A stretch of 64,000 nucleotides of DNA from Xanthomonas sp. DAR 34887 (GTDB lineage: Bacteria > Pseudomonadota > Gammaproteobacteria > Xanthomonadales > Xanthomonadaceae). The stretch lies in contig NZ_CP162490.1 of the NCBI RefSeq assembly GCF_041245805.1, positions 1,217,001 through 1,281,000 of the forward strand, given 5' to 3'. A program made the translations under genes and the position numbers. How positions within the stretch are numbered: position 1 is the stretch's first letter; the number at the start of each line of letters is the position of its first letter. Of this stretch, positions 27,288-36,159 are shown in pieces. The notes under the pieces were generated by a model. The model saw only the letters and a program-made list of their open reading frames with translations. It had not been told where the DNA came from and did not search any database.

Positions 27288-27473
27288 CCACGGCGAATAC
27301 CTGTGGCCTTCCCCCACAGGGGTGTCGGGGAAACACCTACAGCGCGCCTGCGGTCGCGTGCGCGTTGTCGTCAGGCAGTTACAAGGGCCGCGAACGCGGG
27401 ATCCGATTGGCGCAGGATCGGCAAGACGCTCGCCGCCGAGCGTCCAACCCGGACGCGGCGGTCGCGTGACCGC

Positions 27474-28019
27474 TCAGGCCGCGGCGCTGGTGTACTGGAC
27501 GTCGCGCAGCGCCTGCTGATAGGCCTTGGCGGTGGCGTCGTTGTAGGCGACCAGGATGATGCGCTTGGGCACGGCGTGCGCCTTCTGCCAGGCGTCGGTT
27601 TCGGCCACCGCGATGCGCGCGGCCTGGTGCAGCGGATACCCGTAGACGCCGCAGCTGATCGCCGGGAACGCCACCGAATGCAGGCCCATCTGTTCGGCCA
27701 GGCGCAGCGAGCGCCAGTAGCAGTTGGCCAACAGCGCCGGCTCGTCGTGGGCGCCGTCGCGCCACACCGGGCCGACGGTATGCAGCACATGGCGCGCCTT
27801 GAGCCGGTAACCGGCGGTGGCGCGGACCTCGCCGACCGGGCAACGCACGCCCGGCTTGAGTTGCGGCAGGGCGAGGCATTCCTCCAGCAATTGCGGGCCA
27901 GCGGCACGGTGGATCGCGCCATCCACGCCGCCGCCACCGAGCAGGGATTCGTTGGCGGCGTTGACGATGGCGTCCACGTCCAGTTCGGTGATGTCGCCTG
28001 GCCAGATTTCGATCTTCAT
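27474..28019 (-). CDS. Macro-domain O-acetyl-ADP-ribose deacetylase
   Basis: A 181-residue single macro domain, the usual length. The ADP-ribose-binding motifs are clear: DAIVNAANESLLGGGGVDGA near the start, the HTVGPVW segment, and FPAISCGVYGYPL. The catalytic-loop residues of the YmdB/MacroD class (Asn in NAAN, Asp in GGVDGAIH) are present. It removes ADP-ribose or O-acetyl-ADP-ribose esters in the cytoplasm. It is transcribed leftward in tandem with the secretion operon, 264 bp upstream of it, and divergently from the small membrane protein. No partner that would suggest a toxin-type role is visible. Confidence 0.93.
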   Translation of the reverse strand: MKIEIWPGDITELDVDAIVNAANESLLGGGGVDGAIHRAAGPQLLEECLALPQLKPGVRCPVGEVRATAGYRLKARHVLHTVGPVWRDGAHDEPALLANCYWRSLRLAEQMGLHSVAFPAISCGVYGYPLHQAARIAVAETDAWQKAHAVPKRIILVAYNDATAKAYQQALRDVQYTSAAA

Positions 28020-28145
28020 GCGGCGATCTTTATGGGATTCCAATGATGGAAACGTGATGAAGGTGGGGTTCGCGCCGCGCCGATGCAACGGCGGCTTAAC
28101 CGACGAACGGCAAGACTGCTGCGTCTTCGTCTCAGCGCCTGCGAC

Positions 28146-28634
28146 ATGAACCGCACCCAGCCGCCACCCGCCATCGCCGAAGCCCTGGCGCGTGGCGAAA
28201 TCATCAAGGCCATCAAGCTGTTGCGCGCGCAGAGCGGCATGGATTTGCGCAGCGCCAAGCTGCAGGTGGATGCGTGGCTGCAGGCCGGCGCGGCACAGAC
28301 GGTCGCGGACATGCTCAACCGGCATGCCGACACCGCCCAGACCCAGGCCGAGGCGTCGATGGTGGCGGGGACGTATCGGCTGTCGCCGGCGGCGTTGTCG
28401 GCGCTGGCCCAGGGGCAACTGCTGCAGGCGATCAAGCTGACCCGCGAGCAGCATCCGGGCATGGGCCTGCGCGAGGCCAAGGAAGCGGTCGAGCGCTACC
28501 GCGACCGCAACGCGCCGCGCGCAGGATCGTCGCCGACCGTGGCCGGCGGCGACCGCTCCAGCGCGTGGCTGTGGTTAGGCATGCTGGTGCTGCTGGCCGC
28601 TGCTGCGGCGTTCTGGTGGCTGCGCGGCGGTTGA
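28146..28634 (+). CDS. Small membrane protein with two ribosomal L7/L12 C-terminal-like motifs
   Basis: A 162-residue protein. Two internal copies of an L7/L12 C-terminal-type helical motif can be aligned: EIIKAIKLLRAQSGMDLRSA and LLQAIKLTREQHPGMGLREA, each followed by K-x-x-V. These are the alpha-helices that bind translation factors in L12. A single C-terminal membrane helix (WLWLGMLVLLAAAAAFWWL) ends with RGG, so the motifs should face the cytoplasm. I start at MNRTQPPP because the longer frame adds only basic, low-complexity sequence. Function is unknown; a membrane-tethered domain of this type could bind a GTPase or simply be a structural reuse. Confidence 0.75.
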   Translation: MNRTQPPPAIAEALARGEIIKAIKLLRAQSGMDLRSAKLQVDAWLQAGAAQTVADMLNRHADTAQTQAEASMVAGTYRLSPAALSALAQGQLLQAIKLTREQHPGMGLREAKEAVERYRDRNAPRAGSSPTVAGGDRSSAWLWLGMLVLLAAAAAFWWLRGG

Positions 28635-28773
28635 TGTGGGAGCGACGTCGTCGGAAGCGACGGCTCACTGCCAAGGTCCGTCGTTGTCCATCAAGTGGCG
28701 GATCGAAGCCTTTGCCCAGGCGAGCGCAGTCGCGATCCAGCGCGATGCCATCCGATTCGCCGTGCGGCGCCGC

Positions 28774-29280
28774 CTACAGCCAGCGCCTCACCTGCGCGCA
28801 ATAACGGTCGTAGGCGCTGCCGAAGCGCTCGCGCAGGCGTGCTTCCTCGAACGGGATCACCACGCGTTGCAAGGCGAGCAGCGGCAACGGCAGCAACAGC
28901 AGCGCCCACGGCCAGCCGATCTGCACGCACAGGCCGGCGTAGCTCAGCACCAGGCTCAGGTACATCGGATTGCGGGTGTGGCGGTGCGGACCGCGCAGCA
29001 CCAGACTGGACGGATCACGTTCGGGCAGCACGGTGGTGCGCCGCTGCACGAACAGCGCCAGGCACAGCACCGACAGCAGCAGCCCGGCGACGGCGACCAC
29101 GCCACCGCCCAGCTGCATCCAGGCCAGCGCACGGCCTTGCGGCAGCGGCAGGTCCAATGCGTGCTGCAGCCATGCGCCGAGCAGCATCGCGGCAATGAAA
29201 TGCGCAGGCGATGTGGTGCGCACCAGCAGCGGAATACGTGCGTACCGGTCCTGCCGCTGGCTGCTTGCTTGATCGCTCAA
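28774..29280 (-). CDS. Isoprenylcysteine methyltransferase-like (PEMT/ICMT) membrane protein
   Basis: A 168-residue membrane protein with four hydrophobic segments and the conserved C-terminal ICMT/PEMT motif: GPHRHTRNPMYLSLVL, then a helix, then IPFEEARLRERFGSAYDRYC. These residues bind S-adenosylmethionine in the family. I prefer the TTG at 29280, which has AGGAG eight bases upstream; the next upstream ATG lies far out and would add an unconserved leader. Bacterial members methylate small or lipid substrates that are mostly unknown. It is a lone gene, convergent with the small membrane protein and divergent from the nucleoside hydrolase. Confidence 0.85.
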   Translation of the reverse strand: MSDQASSQRQDRYARIPLLVRTTSPAHFIAAMLLGAWLQHALDLPLPQGRALAWMQLGGGVVAVAGLLLSVLCLALFVQRRTTVLPERDPSSLVLRGPHRHTRNPMYLSLVLSYAGLCVQIGWPWALLLLPLPLLALQRVVIPFEEARLRERFGSAYDRYCAQVRRWL

Positions 29281-29483
29281 CCCTAGTTCTCCTGCCCGAG
29301 GCTCCGTGCAGCGCCACTGTAACGCGCCGCAGCTCAGGCGTGAGCACGCCATCGTTCGCCGCGGCGCTGGCTGCATGCGCCGATGGCCTGCACGCACGCG
29401 TGGGCTGTGCAGCGCCGGCGCAATGGTGTTCACTTGGATCGCCGCACACGCGTCGCCTTCCTCCTCCTTCTCATACGCAGTCC

Positions 29484-30590
29484 ATGCCCGCTCCGACATC
29501 CGCTTCCGCTGCTTCCCTCGCATCACGCCGCCGCGTCATCCTCGAAGACGACATCGACGGCTTCACCCCCGCGCAGCTGCTGTTGCTGCAATCGCCGGAG
29601 GTTGAGGTGCTCGGCATCTCGGTGGTCAGCGGCAATATCTGGCGCGACGAGGCCCTGGCGCACACGCGCCGCTTGCTGGAAATCGCCGGCCGCGGCGAGG
29701 TGCCGGTGCTGCCCGGGCCGGTGCAGCCGATGCTCAACAGCGAGCTGGCCACCGAGCGCTGGGAGGCGCTGTACGGCAAGCTGCTGTGGAAGGGGGCGTG
29801 GACCCGGCACTGGATCGAGCACGACACCGTGCAGAGTGCGCCGCGCTACCACGCGCACGACGTGGTGCCGGACCTGGCGCTGGGCAATCCGTCGGTGGTG
29901 CAGGCCGCCAGCGAGCCGGCGGCCTTGTTCATGATCCGCAAGGTGCGCGAGTTCCCTGGCGAAGTCAGCATCGTCGCCACCGGCCCGTTGACCAATCTGG
30001 CGCTGGCGCAGCGGCTGGATCCGCAGTTCGCGTCGCTGGCCAAGGAGCTGGTCTACATGGGAGGCAGCCTCAACCCGCGGCAGCGCCGCGACAGCGTGTC
30101 GGCGCGGCAGTTCGCGCGCGAGTTCGTCAATTCGCCGCGGCGCGAGTTCAACATCCGCTGGGATCCGGAAGCGGCGAGCATCGTGATGCGCTCGCCCTGG
30201 CGCAAGATGGTGATGGTGCCGGTGGATCCGTCCACCGCCACCGAGTTGACCCCGCAGTTGCTGGCACGGATGAGCGCCGCCGACACGCCGATCGGCCATG
30301 CGTTGCGCCGGCGCGAGCCGGGCTTCCCTATGTGGGACGAACTGGCCACCGCGGTGTGGCTGCGCCCGGAGCTGGCCACCGTCAGCGAGACGCTGTACGT
30401 GGATACCAACACCGAATTCGGCCCCGGCTATGGCGACATCCTGTCGTGGGCGCCGGGCTACCAGCCCGGGCTCGGCGAGCAGGCGCAGCAGGTGGTGCGC
30501 GAGGTCGACGTGGAGGCCATCGAGCAGTTGCTGGTGGAGCGCCTGACCGCGCCGCAGCCGCCGGCGCTGGGTGTGCCGTTGCCGGGCTGA
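29484..30590 (+). CDS. Nucleoside hydrolase family protein with altered metal site
   Basis: A 368-residue inosine-uridine hydrolase-like protein. The fold is shown by VLGISVVSGNIWRDEALAHT, IVATGPLTNLALAQRL and VYMGGSLNPRQ. The canonical N-terminal DTDPGxDD calcium motif is replaced by ILEDDIDGFTPAQLLLL, so the second Asp pair is missing. The C-terminal H-D motif is also changed (FPMWDELATAVW). This matches a divergent subgroup of the family, so hydrolysis of ribonucleosides is likely only by analogy. It lies just before the HpxY/HpxW-type genes, which fits supply of free purine bases to the catabolic operon downstream. The start is chosen at MPAPTS; longer forms add non-conserved sequence. 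Confidence 0.8.
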   Translation: MPAPTSASAASLASRRRVILEDDIDGFTPAQLLLLQSPEVEVLGISVVSGNIWRDEALAHTRRLLEIAGRGEVPVLPGPVQPMLNSELATERWEALYGKLLWKGAWTRHWIEHDTVQSAPRYHAHDVVPDLALGNPSVVQAASEPAALFMIRKVREFPGEVSIVATGPLTNLALAQRLDPQFASLAKELVYMGGSLNPRQRRDSVSARQFAREFVNSPRREFNIRWDPEAASIVMRSPWRKMVMVPVDPSTATELTPQLLARMSAADTPIGHALRRREPGFPMWDELATAVWLRPELATVSETLYVDTNTEFGPGYGDILSWAPGYQPGLGEQAQQVVREVDVEAIEQLLVERLTAPQPPALGVPLPG

Positions 30591-30783
30591 CGGTTACGCG
30601 GCGCCAGCGATGCAGGCGCACTCGCGCCACGTTGCTGCGTTCGCTGGCTGCTCCGCTGTACGGCGCGACCTACAGTCGTCAGCAGCCTGCTACGCAGCCA
30701 CGCTTGCACGATCCGCTCGCCGCGGGCGACCCTGCCACCGCGGCGAAGGTTGGCCGGCTCCCCCCCAACGAGAGACAAGCGTC

Positions 30784-32241
30784 ATGCAGATCCCCGCGAC
30801 GTGGCAGGCCGGCATCCAGCGCAACACCGAGTTGCTGCTCGGCTATGCGCAACTGCTGCAGGCGTTCGAGGCGCCGCCCGAGCCGTTGGCCGCGGACGGC
30901 GGCGGCGCGATCGCCGCGCTGGTCGCCGCCACGCGCGCGGATGGCGCGGCCGCGCAGCGGCATGCGCGGCAGGCGCTGGCGCAGATCGAGCGCGAAAATC
31001 CGCGGTTGTGCGCGGTAACGCGGCCGTTGCCGGCGCGTGCCGACGCCGATGCCGCGCGCGTGCAGGCGGCATTGGCCGGTGGCGGCGATGGCGGTGCGCT
31101 GGCCGGGGTGCCGTTCGTGGTCAAGGACCTGTTCGATGTCGCCGGCCTGGCGACCACCGCCGGCGCCGCGTTGCGCGCCGAGCTGCTGCCGGCCACGCAC
31201 GATGCGGCGGTGGTGCGGCGCCTGGCCGACGCCGGCGCGGTGCTGGTCGGCACCGCCAACATGGACGAATTCGCCTACGGCTTCGCCACGGTCAACGCGC
31301 ACTACGGCACCACCGCAAATCCGCACGATCCGCAGCGCCTGGCCGGCGGCTCCTCCGGCGGCTCGGCGGCGGCGGTGGCCGCGCGCTGGGTGCCGTTCGC
31401 GCTGGGCTCGGACACCAACGGCTCGATCCGCGTGCCGGCGGCGCTGTGTGGCGTGTACGGCCTGCGCCCGAGCCACGGCAGCCTGGAGATGGAGGGCGTG
31501 TTCCCGTTCGTCGAGGCCTTCGACGTGATCGGGCCGTTCGCGACCACGGTCGCCGACCTGCGCGCGGTGTACACGGCGATGCGCGGGCAGGCACTGGCGC
31601 CGGTGGACACCGCCGCGTTGCGCGTGGCGCGCCTGGGCGGCTGGTTCCAGCGCAACCTCAATCCGGACCTGGAGGTCGGCCTGGCCGCCGTCCATGCCGC
31701 GCTCGGCGGCAATGCGCTGCGCGACCTGCCGCAGGCCGAACGCGCGCGCGCCGCGGCTTTCGTGATGACCGCGGCCGAAGGCGGCTACCGCCATCGCCAG
31801 GCGTTGGCCACGCACGGCGAGCGTTTCGATCCGGCCACCCGCGAGCGTCTGCTCGCCGGCCTGCAATTGCCCGCGGCCGCCATCGCCGATGCGCAGCGTT
31901 TCGGCGCGTGGTTCGCCGGTGCGATGCAGCGCCTGTGGGACGAGGTCGATGTGCTGCTGGCCCCGGCCACGCCCTGCGTCGCGCCGCGGATCGATCAGGA
32001 GACGATCCAGATCGACGGCAAGGCGGTGTCGGCGCGCGCCAACCTCGGCATCTTCACCCAGCCGCTGGGCCTGGCGCGTTGCCCGGTGCTGGCCGCGCCG
32101 CTGTACCGTCCCGGGCGCCTGCCGCTGGGCGTGCAGCTGATCGCCGCGCCGGGACGCGAGGACCGCCTGTTCGCGCTCGCCGCGCAACTGGAACGCGACG
32201 GCTTGATCGGTTCCACGCCGCCCTCGCTGGAGCCGCGCTGA
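30784..32241 (+). CDS. hpxY: AtzE/HpxY-type amidase with an AtzG-like N-terminal extension
   Basis: A 485-residue amidase-signature enzyme. The catalytic Lys is in VPFVVKDLFDVAG and the Ser pair is in LAGGSSGGSAAAVA, followed by GSDTNGSIRVPAA. AtzE and HpxY hydrolyse biuret-like or oxalurate-type amides. In those systems a small DUF4089 protein (AtzG/HpxX) is a separate gene next door. No such gene is here, but the first 40 residues (IPATWQAGIQRNTELL, then LLQAFEAPPEPLA) look like the second half of DUF4089. A fusion is therefore plausible. The next gene, an HpxW-type transferase, overlaps the stop by one base, and HpxZ is in the operon further on. Likely step: breakdown of oxalurate. Confidence 0.82.
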   Translation: MQIPATWQAGIQRNTELLLGYAQLLQAFEAPPEPLAADGGGAIAALVAATRADGAAAQRHARQALAQIERENPRLCAVTRPLPARADADAARVQAALAGGGDGGALAGVPFVVKDLFDVAGLATTAGAALRAELLPATHDAAVVRRLADAGAVLVGTANMDEFAYGFATVNAHYGTTANPHDPQRLAGGSSGGSAAAVAARWVPFALGSDTNGSIRVPAALCGVYGLRPSHGSLEMEGVFPFVEAFDVIGPFATTVADLRAVYTAMRGQALAPVDTAALRVARLGGWFQRNLNPDLEVGLAAVHAALGGNALRDLPQAERARAAAFVMTAAEGGYRHRQALATHGERFDPATRERLLAGLQLPAAAIADAQRFGAWFAGAMQRLWDEVDVLLAPATPCVAPRIDQETIQIDGKAVSARANLGIFTQPLGLARCPVLAAPLYRPGRLPLGVQLIAAPGREDRLFALAAQLERDGLIGSTPPSLEPR

Positions 32242-33821
32242 TGCTGCACACCTTGCGTTCCCGGCGCGGCATGGTGGTCGCGCCGCATCACCTCGCCGCG
32301 CAGGCCGGGCGCGATGTGCTGCGCGACGGCGGCACCGCGGTGGAAGCTGCGGTAGCCACCGCCGCGTGCCTGGCGGTGGTCTATCCGCACATGACCGGGA
32401 TCGGCGGCGACGGCTTCTGGCTGATCGCCGAAGCCGATGGCCGCGTGCATGCGATCGACGCCTGCGGCCGCGCCGCGCAGGCGGCCACGCTGCAGCATTA
32501 CGCCGGGCAGGCGGCGATCCCCTGGCGCGGTCCGGGCGCGGCCAACACCGTCGCCGGGACCGTGTCCGGCTGGGCGCTGGCGCTCCAGCGCAGCGACGCG
32601 CAGTTGCCGTTGTCGCGCCTGTTGGAGGACGCCGTGCACCACGCCGCGGCGGGTGTGCCGGTCACCCTCGGCGGCGCCGCCATCGCCGCGGCCAAGAGCG
32701 CCGAGCTGCGCGCGCAGCCCGGCGCCTATGCGGCCATCTTCGAAGCCGCCGGCCGTCCGTTGCGCGAAGGCGAACTGCTGCGCCAGCCGCAGCTGGCCGC
32801 CACGCTGCAGCGCCTGGCCACGGCCGGCCTGGACGATTTCTACCGCGGCGCACTGGCGGCCGACATCGCGGCCGACCTGGAAGCCTTGGGCAGCCCACTG
32901 CGCGCCTCCGATCTGGCCGCGCACCACGCCGAGCCCAGCGTGCCGCTGTCGGTGGCGATCGCCGGCGCGCGCCTGTACAACCACGCGCCGCCCACCCAGG
33001 GCCTGGCTTCGCTGCTGATCCTGGCGCTGTTCGACCGCCTGGCCGCCGACCAGGCCGATGGCTACGCGCATCTGCATGGGCTGATCGAGGCGACCAAGCA
33101 GGCATTCCTGGTGCGCGATGCGCACGTCGGCGACTCGGCCTGGATGACGCTGGACGCGCAGGCGCTGCTCGACGACGCCGGCGCGCTCGACGCGCTGGCC
33201 GCCCGTATCGATCCCGCGCGCGCGCTGCCTTGGCCGCAGCCCTCGCAGGCCGGCGACACGGTCTGGTTCGGCGCGATCGACGGCGCCGGCCGTGCGGTCA
33301 GCTGCATCCAGTCCACCTATTTCGAATTCGGTTCCGGGCTGGTGTTGCCGCGCAGCGGCATCGTCTGGCAGAACCGCGGCTGCAGTTTCCGCCTCGCCGC
33401 CGACGGCTGGAACGCGCTGGCGCCGGGACGCAAGCCGTTCCACACGCTCAATCCGGCGTTGGCGCGCTTCGACGACGGCCGGCTGATGGCCTACGGCACC
33501 ATGGGCGGCGAAGGCCAGCCGCAGACCCAGGCGGCGCTGTTCAGCCGCTATGCGCGCTTCGGCATGCCGTTGCAGCAGGCGGTCAGCGCGCCGCGCTGGC
33601 TGCTCGGCCGCACCTGGGGCGAGGACAGCACCACGTTGAAACTGGAAGACCGCTTCGATCCGGCCGTCGTCCAGGCCTTGCGCGACGCCGGCCATGCGGT
33701 CGAACTGTTGCCGGCCTACAGCGCGGTGATGGGCCATGCCGGCGCGCTGGTGCGCGAGGCCGACGGCATCCTGTGCGGCGCCAGCGACCCGCGCAGCGAT
33801 GGCGCGGTGGCGGGCTGGTAG
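32241..33821 (+). CDS. hpxW: HpxW-type gamma-glutamyltransferase-like hydrolase
   Basis: A 526-residue Ntn hydrolase of the gamma-glutamyltransferase family without a signal peptide, so cytoplasmic. The large-subunit part has HMTGIGGDGFWLIAE and the small-subunit part begins at the autocleavage Thr in GDTVWFGAID, and continues SCIQSTYFEFGSGLVLP. Residues FHTLNPALA and YGTMGGEGQPQ form the rest of the active site. The Klebsiella protein HpxW, in the oxalurate-degrading hpxWXYZ group, has this architecture. The ATG overlaps the amidase stop by one base. A damaged copy of its 3' part lies about 500 bp downstream. Confidence 0.85.
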   Translation: MLHTLRSRRGMVVAPHHLAAQAGRDVLRDGGTAVEAAVATAACLAVVYPHMTGIGGDGFWLIAEADGRVHAIDACGRAAQAATLQHYAGQAAIPWRGPGAANTVAGTVSGWALALQRSDAQLPLSRLLEDAVHHAAAGVPVTLGGAAIAAAKSAELRAQPGAYAAIFEAAGRPLREGELLRQPQLAATLQRLATAGLDDFYRGALAADIAADLEALGSPLRASDLAAHHAEPSVPLSVAIAGARLYNHAPPTQGLASLLILALFDRLAADQADGYAHLHGLIEATKQAFLVRDAHVGDSAWMTLDAQALLDDAGALDALAARIDPARALPWPQPSQAGDTVWFGAIDGAGRAVSCIQSTYFEFGSGLVLPRSGIVWQNRGCSFRLAADGWNALAPGRKPFHTLNPALARFDDGRLMAYGTMGGEGQPQTQAALFSRYARFGMPLQQAVSAPRWLLGRTWGEDSTTLKLEDRFDPAVVQALRDAGHAVELLPAYSAVMGHAGALVREADGILCGASDPRSDGAVAGW

Positions 33822-33838
33822 CGCGGGCTTCGCATCCG

Positions 33839-34225
33839 ATGACGAGCGACCACGACAGCCACTCCCTCGCGCGCGCCAGAGCGCTGGTGGAGGCGGCGAT
33901 GCGCGATGCGCAGGGCGGGTCCGCCCCGCTCGCGCAGGCCGAGTCGCTGCTCAGGGCGGCGGCCGCATCGGCACCGGACGACAGCGCGGTGCTGACCTGC
34001 CTCGGGGCGGTGTTGTGCGACCAAGGGAAATACCGCGAGGCGGCCGAGGCGCTGCAGCGTGCGCTGCGCCTGCGCTCGAACGACCGCAACACCCACTTCA
34101 ATCTCGGCGTCGCGCTGCTCAACAGCGGCAAGCGCCGCCAGGCGATGCAGCGCTTCCGGCAGGCGGCGTCGCTGCGTGCGTCGGCGGCAACCTGGGAAGC
34201 CTATTTCGATCCTCATGCGCAGTGA
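33839..34225 (+). CDS. Tetratricopeptide-repeat protein
   Basis: A 128-residue soluble protein with two or three TPR units. The clear ones are LTCLGAVLCDQGKYREAAEA and THFNLGVALLNSGKRRQAMQ, each followed by the usual A-L/F-x-x-A helix. There is no signal peptide. It follows the HpxW gene by 17 bp on the same strand, so it is probably co-transcribed. It may act as a protein-interaction scaffold; nothing more specific can be said. Confidence 0.82.
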   Translation: MTSDHDSHSLARARALVEAAMRDAQGGSAPLAQAESLLRAAAASAPDDSAVLTCLGAVLCDQGKYREAAEALQRALRLRSNDRNTHFNLGVALLNSGKRRQAMQRFRQAASLRASAATWEAYFDPHAQ

Positions 34226-34340
34226 AGCGCCACGAGCAAAATACGGTACGCGAAGCAACCCGCGTTGGTGCTCTGCGTCGCTTCGTACTCTGGCACTCCT
34301 GACGATGAGCAACCGCCCCAAGGCCTGGTCGTTGCCGATC

Positions 34341-34455
34341 CTGGTGCTGTTCAGCCGCTATGCGCGATTTGGAGTGCCACGATGAAGTGAGTGCGCCGCG
34401 CTGGCTGCTCGACCGTACTTTGGGGCGAAGATGCCACTACGGTGAAGATGTTTGC
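34341..34455 (+). pseudogene. Degraded fragment of a gamma-glutamyltransferase-like gene
   Basis: The sequence CTGTTCAGCCGCTATGCGCG, then the reading VSAPRWLLDRT and a GGGGCGAAGA segment, match the HpxW gene around 33538-33645 (LFSRYARFGMP ... VSAPRWLLGRTWGED). The stretch between the two blocks is shortened and the frame is broken. No start or stop of its own is present. It is either a partial duplication of the neighbour or the last trace of a second homologue. It fills the gap between the TPR gene and the tailspike-like gene, which otherwise holds nothing I recognise. Confidence 0.75.
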
Positions 34456-34577
34456 ATTGCCATTGCACCATTGCAATCGGCCCCAGGCTCAGGCACGGCT
34501 GCGCAAAGTCGCAGTCGGCGAGATGCAGCAGTGGGATGGTTGATTCGGCGATATCGCCGCTCAATCAAGGAGTACTT

Positions 34578-36098
34578 ATGGCTGACGATACCCTCAGAAG
34601 CGATCTTGCGGATCCTGCACAAGGTGCGGCGCTCGTCGCTTATCTGGCCGGCGGCTCGGGCATGATCGCGCGAACCATAGCCGATAGACTCGATGACGAG
34701 GTCAGTGCGTTTGATGCGATGACGGCTGCGCAACGTTCCGACGTGCGCTCCGGAGCGGGGGCCTCGAATGTTTCGGCGGCCCTGCAAGCAGTGGTGGACA
34801 AACTGGCAGCTATGGGCGGCGGTCGTGTGAAGTGTCCGCCGGGCGTGTATCGCCTGACTGCGACGGTCAATGTTCCCAACGGCGTCACGATCGAAGGGAG
34901 CGGGTGTGCGCCGTACATCGGAACCGGAGAGACGTCCAAGCCTCGCGGTGGCGGTACGTGGTTTCACCCGGATCATGCCGGCGTTGCGTTCCAGGCAAAT
35001 GCGAATGCGGGTAGCCCGGTGGGTTCCGGCGCGGTGCTGCGCAACTTCGGGGTGTTCCGTACCCACGCCGTGCCGGCGGCCGGTTGGGCGCCGACGACCT
35101 ACGATTACGATATCGTGACCTATGGCGTCGACTTGCTGATCGAGGATGTGACGCTTCTCAATGCCTGCAAGGGCATCAAGATCGCAAGCGCGGGATTCGG
35201 TCGGTTGCACGTGAATCGCCTCAAGATGCAAGCTTTTCAGGTCGGCATCGATCTCGATCAGTCTTTAGATACCTGTCGGGTCGAGAACGTGCAGATGTGG
35301 CCGTTCTGGTCGGATCACTTTGCGGTGCGTGACTATATGCTGCAGAACCTGAAAGCGTATCGGATCAAGCGCGCCGACAATTCAGTGATCCATGGCTGCT
35401 TCAGCATCTATCATCAGGTCGGGATCTATGTCGATGGGGATGGCGCAGGAGCCACTGCCTACGCGTTGCGCATCAGCAACTGCAACATCGATCCCGGTGG
35501 TTGCTCTGTCCAGTTCGCGCCTGGGGCCGACAATGCCACCGCGCTGATCGAGAACTGCATTTTTGCCGGTGCAGATGAAGTTGCCGGGTCGTTCGGAATA
35601 CTGTTCGAATGCGACAACGCGCGCGTCGGCGTGTCCAATTGCGAACTGGTCAATTATGGATCCTATGCATTAGCGGTATGGGGTGCCAACAATTTGCTGA
35701 GAATGAATAACGTCCACGTCGCGAACTGGAACAAAGGCAATGCCGCCATGGCCGCGATCCAGGTCGGTGTCACCAACGAGGTGCGGCAGGCTAATGTCAC
35801 CCGGTCCGGCGGCAATGGCGCGAATCTGTGGAGCGGTGGCGGTCTCATGTTCGGATATACAGGGGGCGGAGAGGTCGCGTCGGGGACCGATGCATTGGGC
35901 GATATCACGGTTAGCCATAACCTGCGCATGGTGCCCCGTCGCGTGTATGTCCAGCAGACCGAACCCGACACTGCTTACGATTTGCGTGTGCATTCGCGCA
36001 ATGCAACGACCTTCAAGGTGCGTGTCTACAGCGCTTCGGGAACGGTGGTGGCAAATGGAGGTGCACTCACGCTTTTCTGGCAGGCCGAAGGCATGTGA
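34578..36098 (+). CDS. Phage tailspike-like right-handed beta-helix protein
   Basis: A 506-residue protein. The first 45 residues (LRSDLADPAQGAALVAYLAG, then ARTIADRLDDEVSAFDA) look like the head-binding or neck segment of phage tail spikes. A right-handed parallel beta-helix follows (FPGVYRLTATV-like pectate-lyase entry: KCPPGVYRLTATVNVPNGVT, then many N-rich turns). A small beta domain ends it. The strong AAGGAG fixes the start. It has no secretion signal, and no other phage gene is near. Its base composition is visibly more AT-rich than the genes around it, which suggests transfer. Possible roles are a moron-type depolymerase or a remnant of a tail module. Confidence 0.8.
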   Translation: MADDTLRSDLADPAQGAALVAYLAGGSGMIARTIADRLDDEVSAFDAMTAAQRSDVRSGAGASNVSAALQAVVDKLAAMGGGRVKCPPGVYRLTATVNVPNGVTIEGSGCAPYIGTGETSKPRGGGTWFHPDHAGVAFQANANAGSPVGSGAVLRNFGVFRTHAVPAAGWAPTTYDYDIVTYGVDLLIEDVTLLNACKGIKIASAGFGRLHVNRLKMQAFQVGIDLDQSLDTCRVENVQMWPFWSDHFAVRDYMLQNLKAYRIKRADNSVIHGCFSIYHQVGIYVDGDGAGATAYALRISNCNIDPGGCSVQFAPGADNATALIENCIFAGADEVAGSFGILFECDNARVGVSNCELVNYGSYALAVWGANNLLRMNNVHVANWNKGNAAMAAIQVGVTNEVRQANVTRSGGNGANLWSGGGLMFGYTGGGEVASGTDALGDITVSHNLRMVPRRVYVQQTEPDTAYDLRVHSRNATTFKVRVYSASGTVVANGGALTLFWQAEGM

Positions 36099-36159
36099 TT
36101 TTCCATGCCTTGATCGGATCCGATAGGCGGACTTAGCCGCCTAAGGCGCCTACCTTTGG

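Noticed and set aside
30750..32240. A long in-frame extension ahead of the HpxW-type gene
   Set aside because: It overlaps the amidase in another frame and is Arg/Ala/Gly-rich; the ATG at 32241 gives a normal family N-terminus.
34578..36098. Prophage or integrated element
   Set aside because: Only one phage-like gene is present. No integrase, capsid, terminase, lysis gene or att repeat was found nearby.
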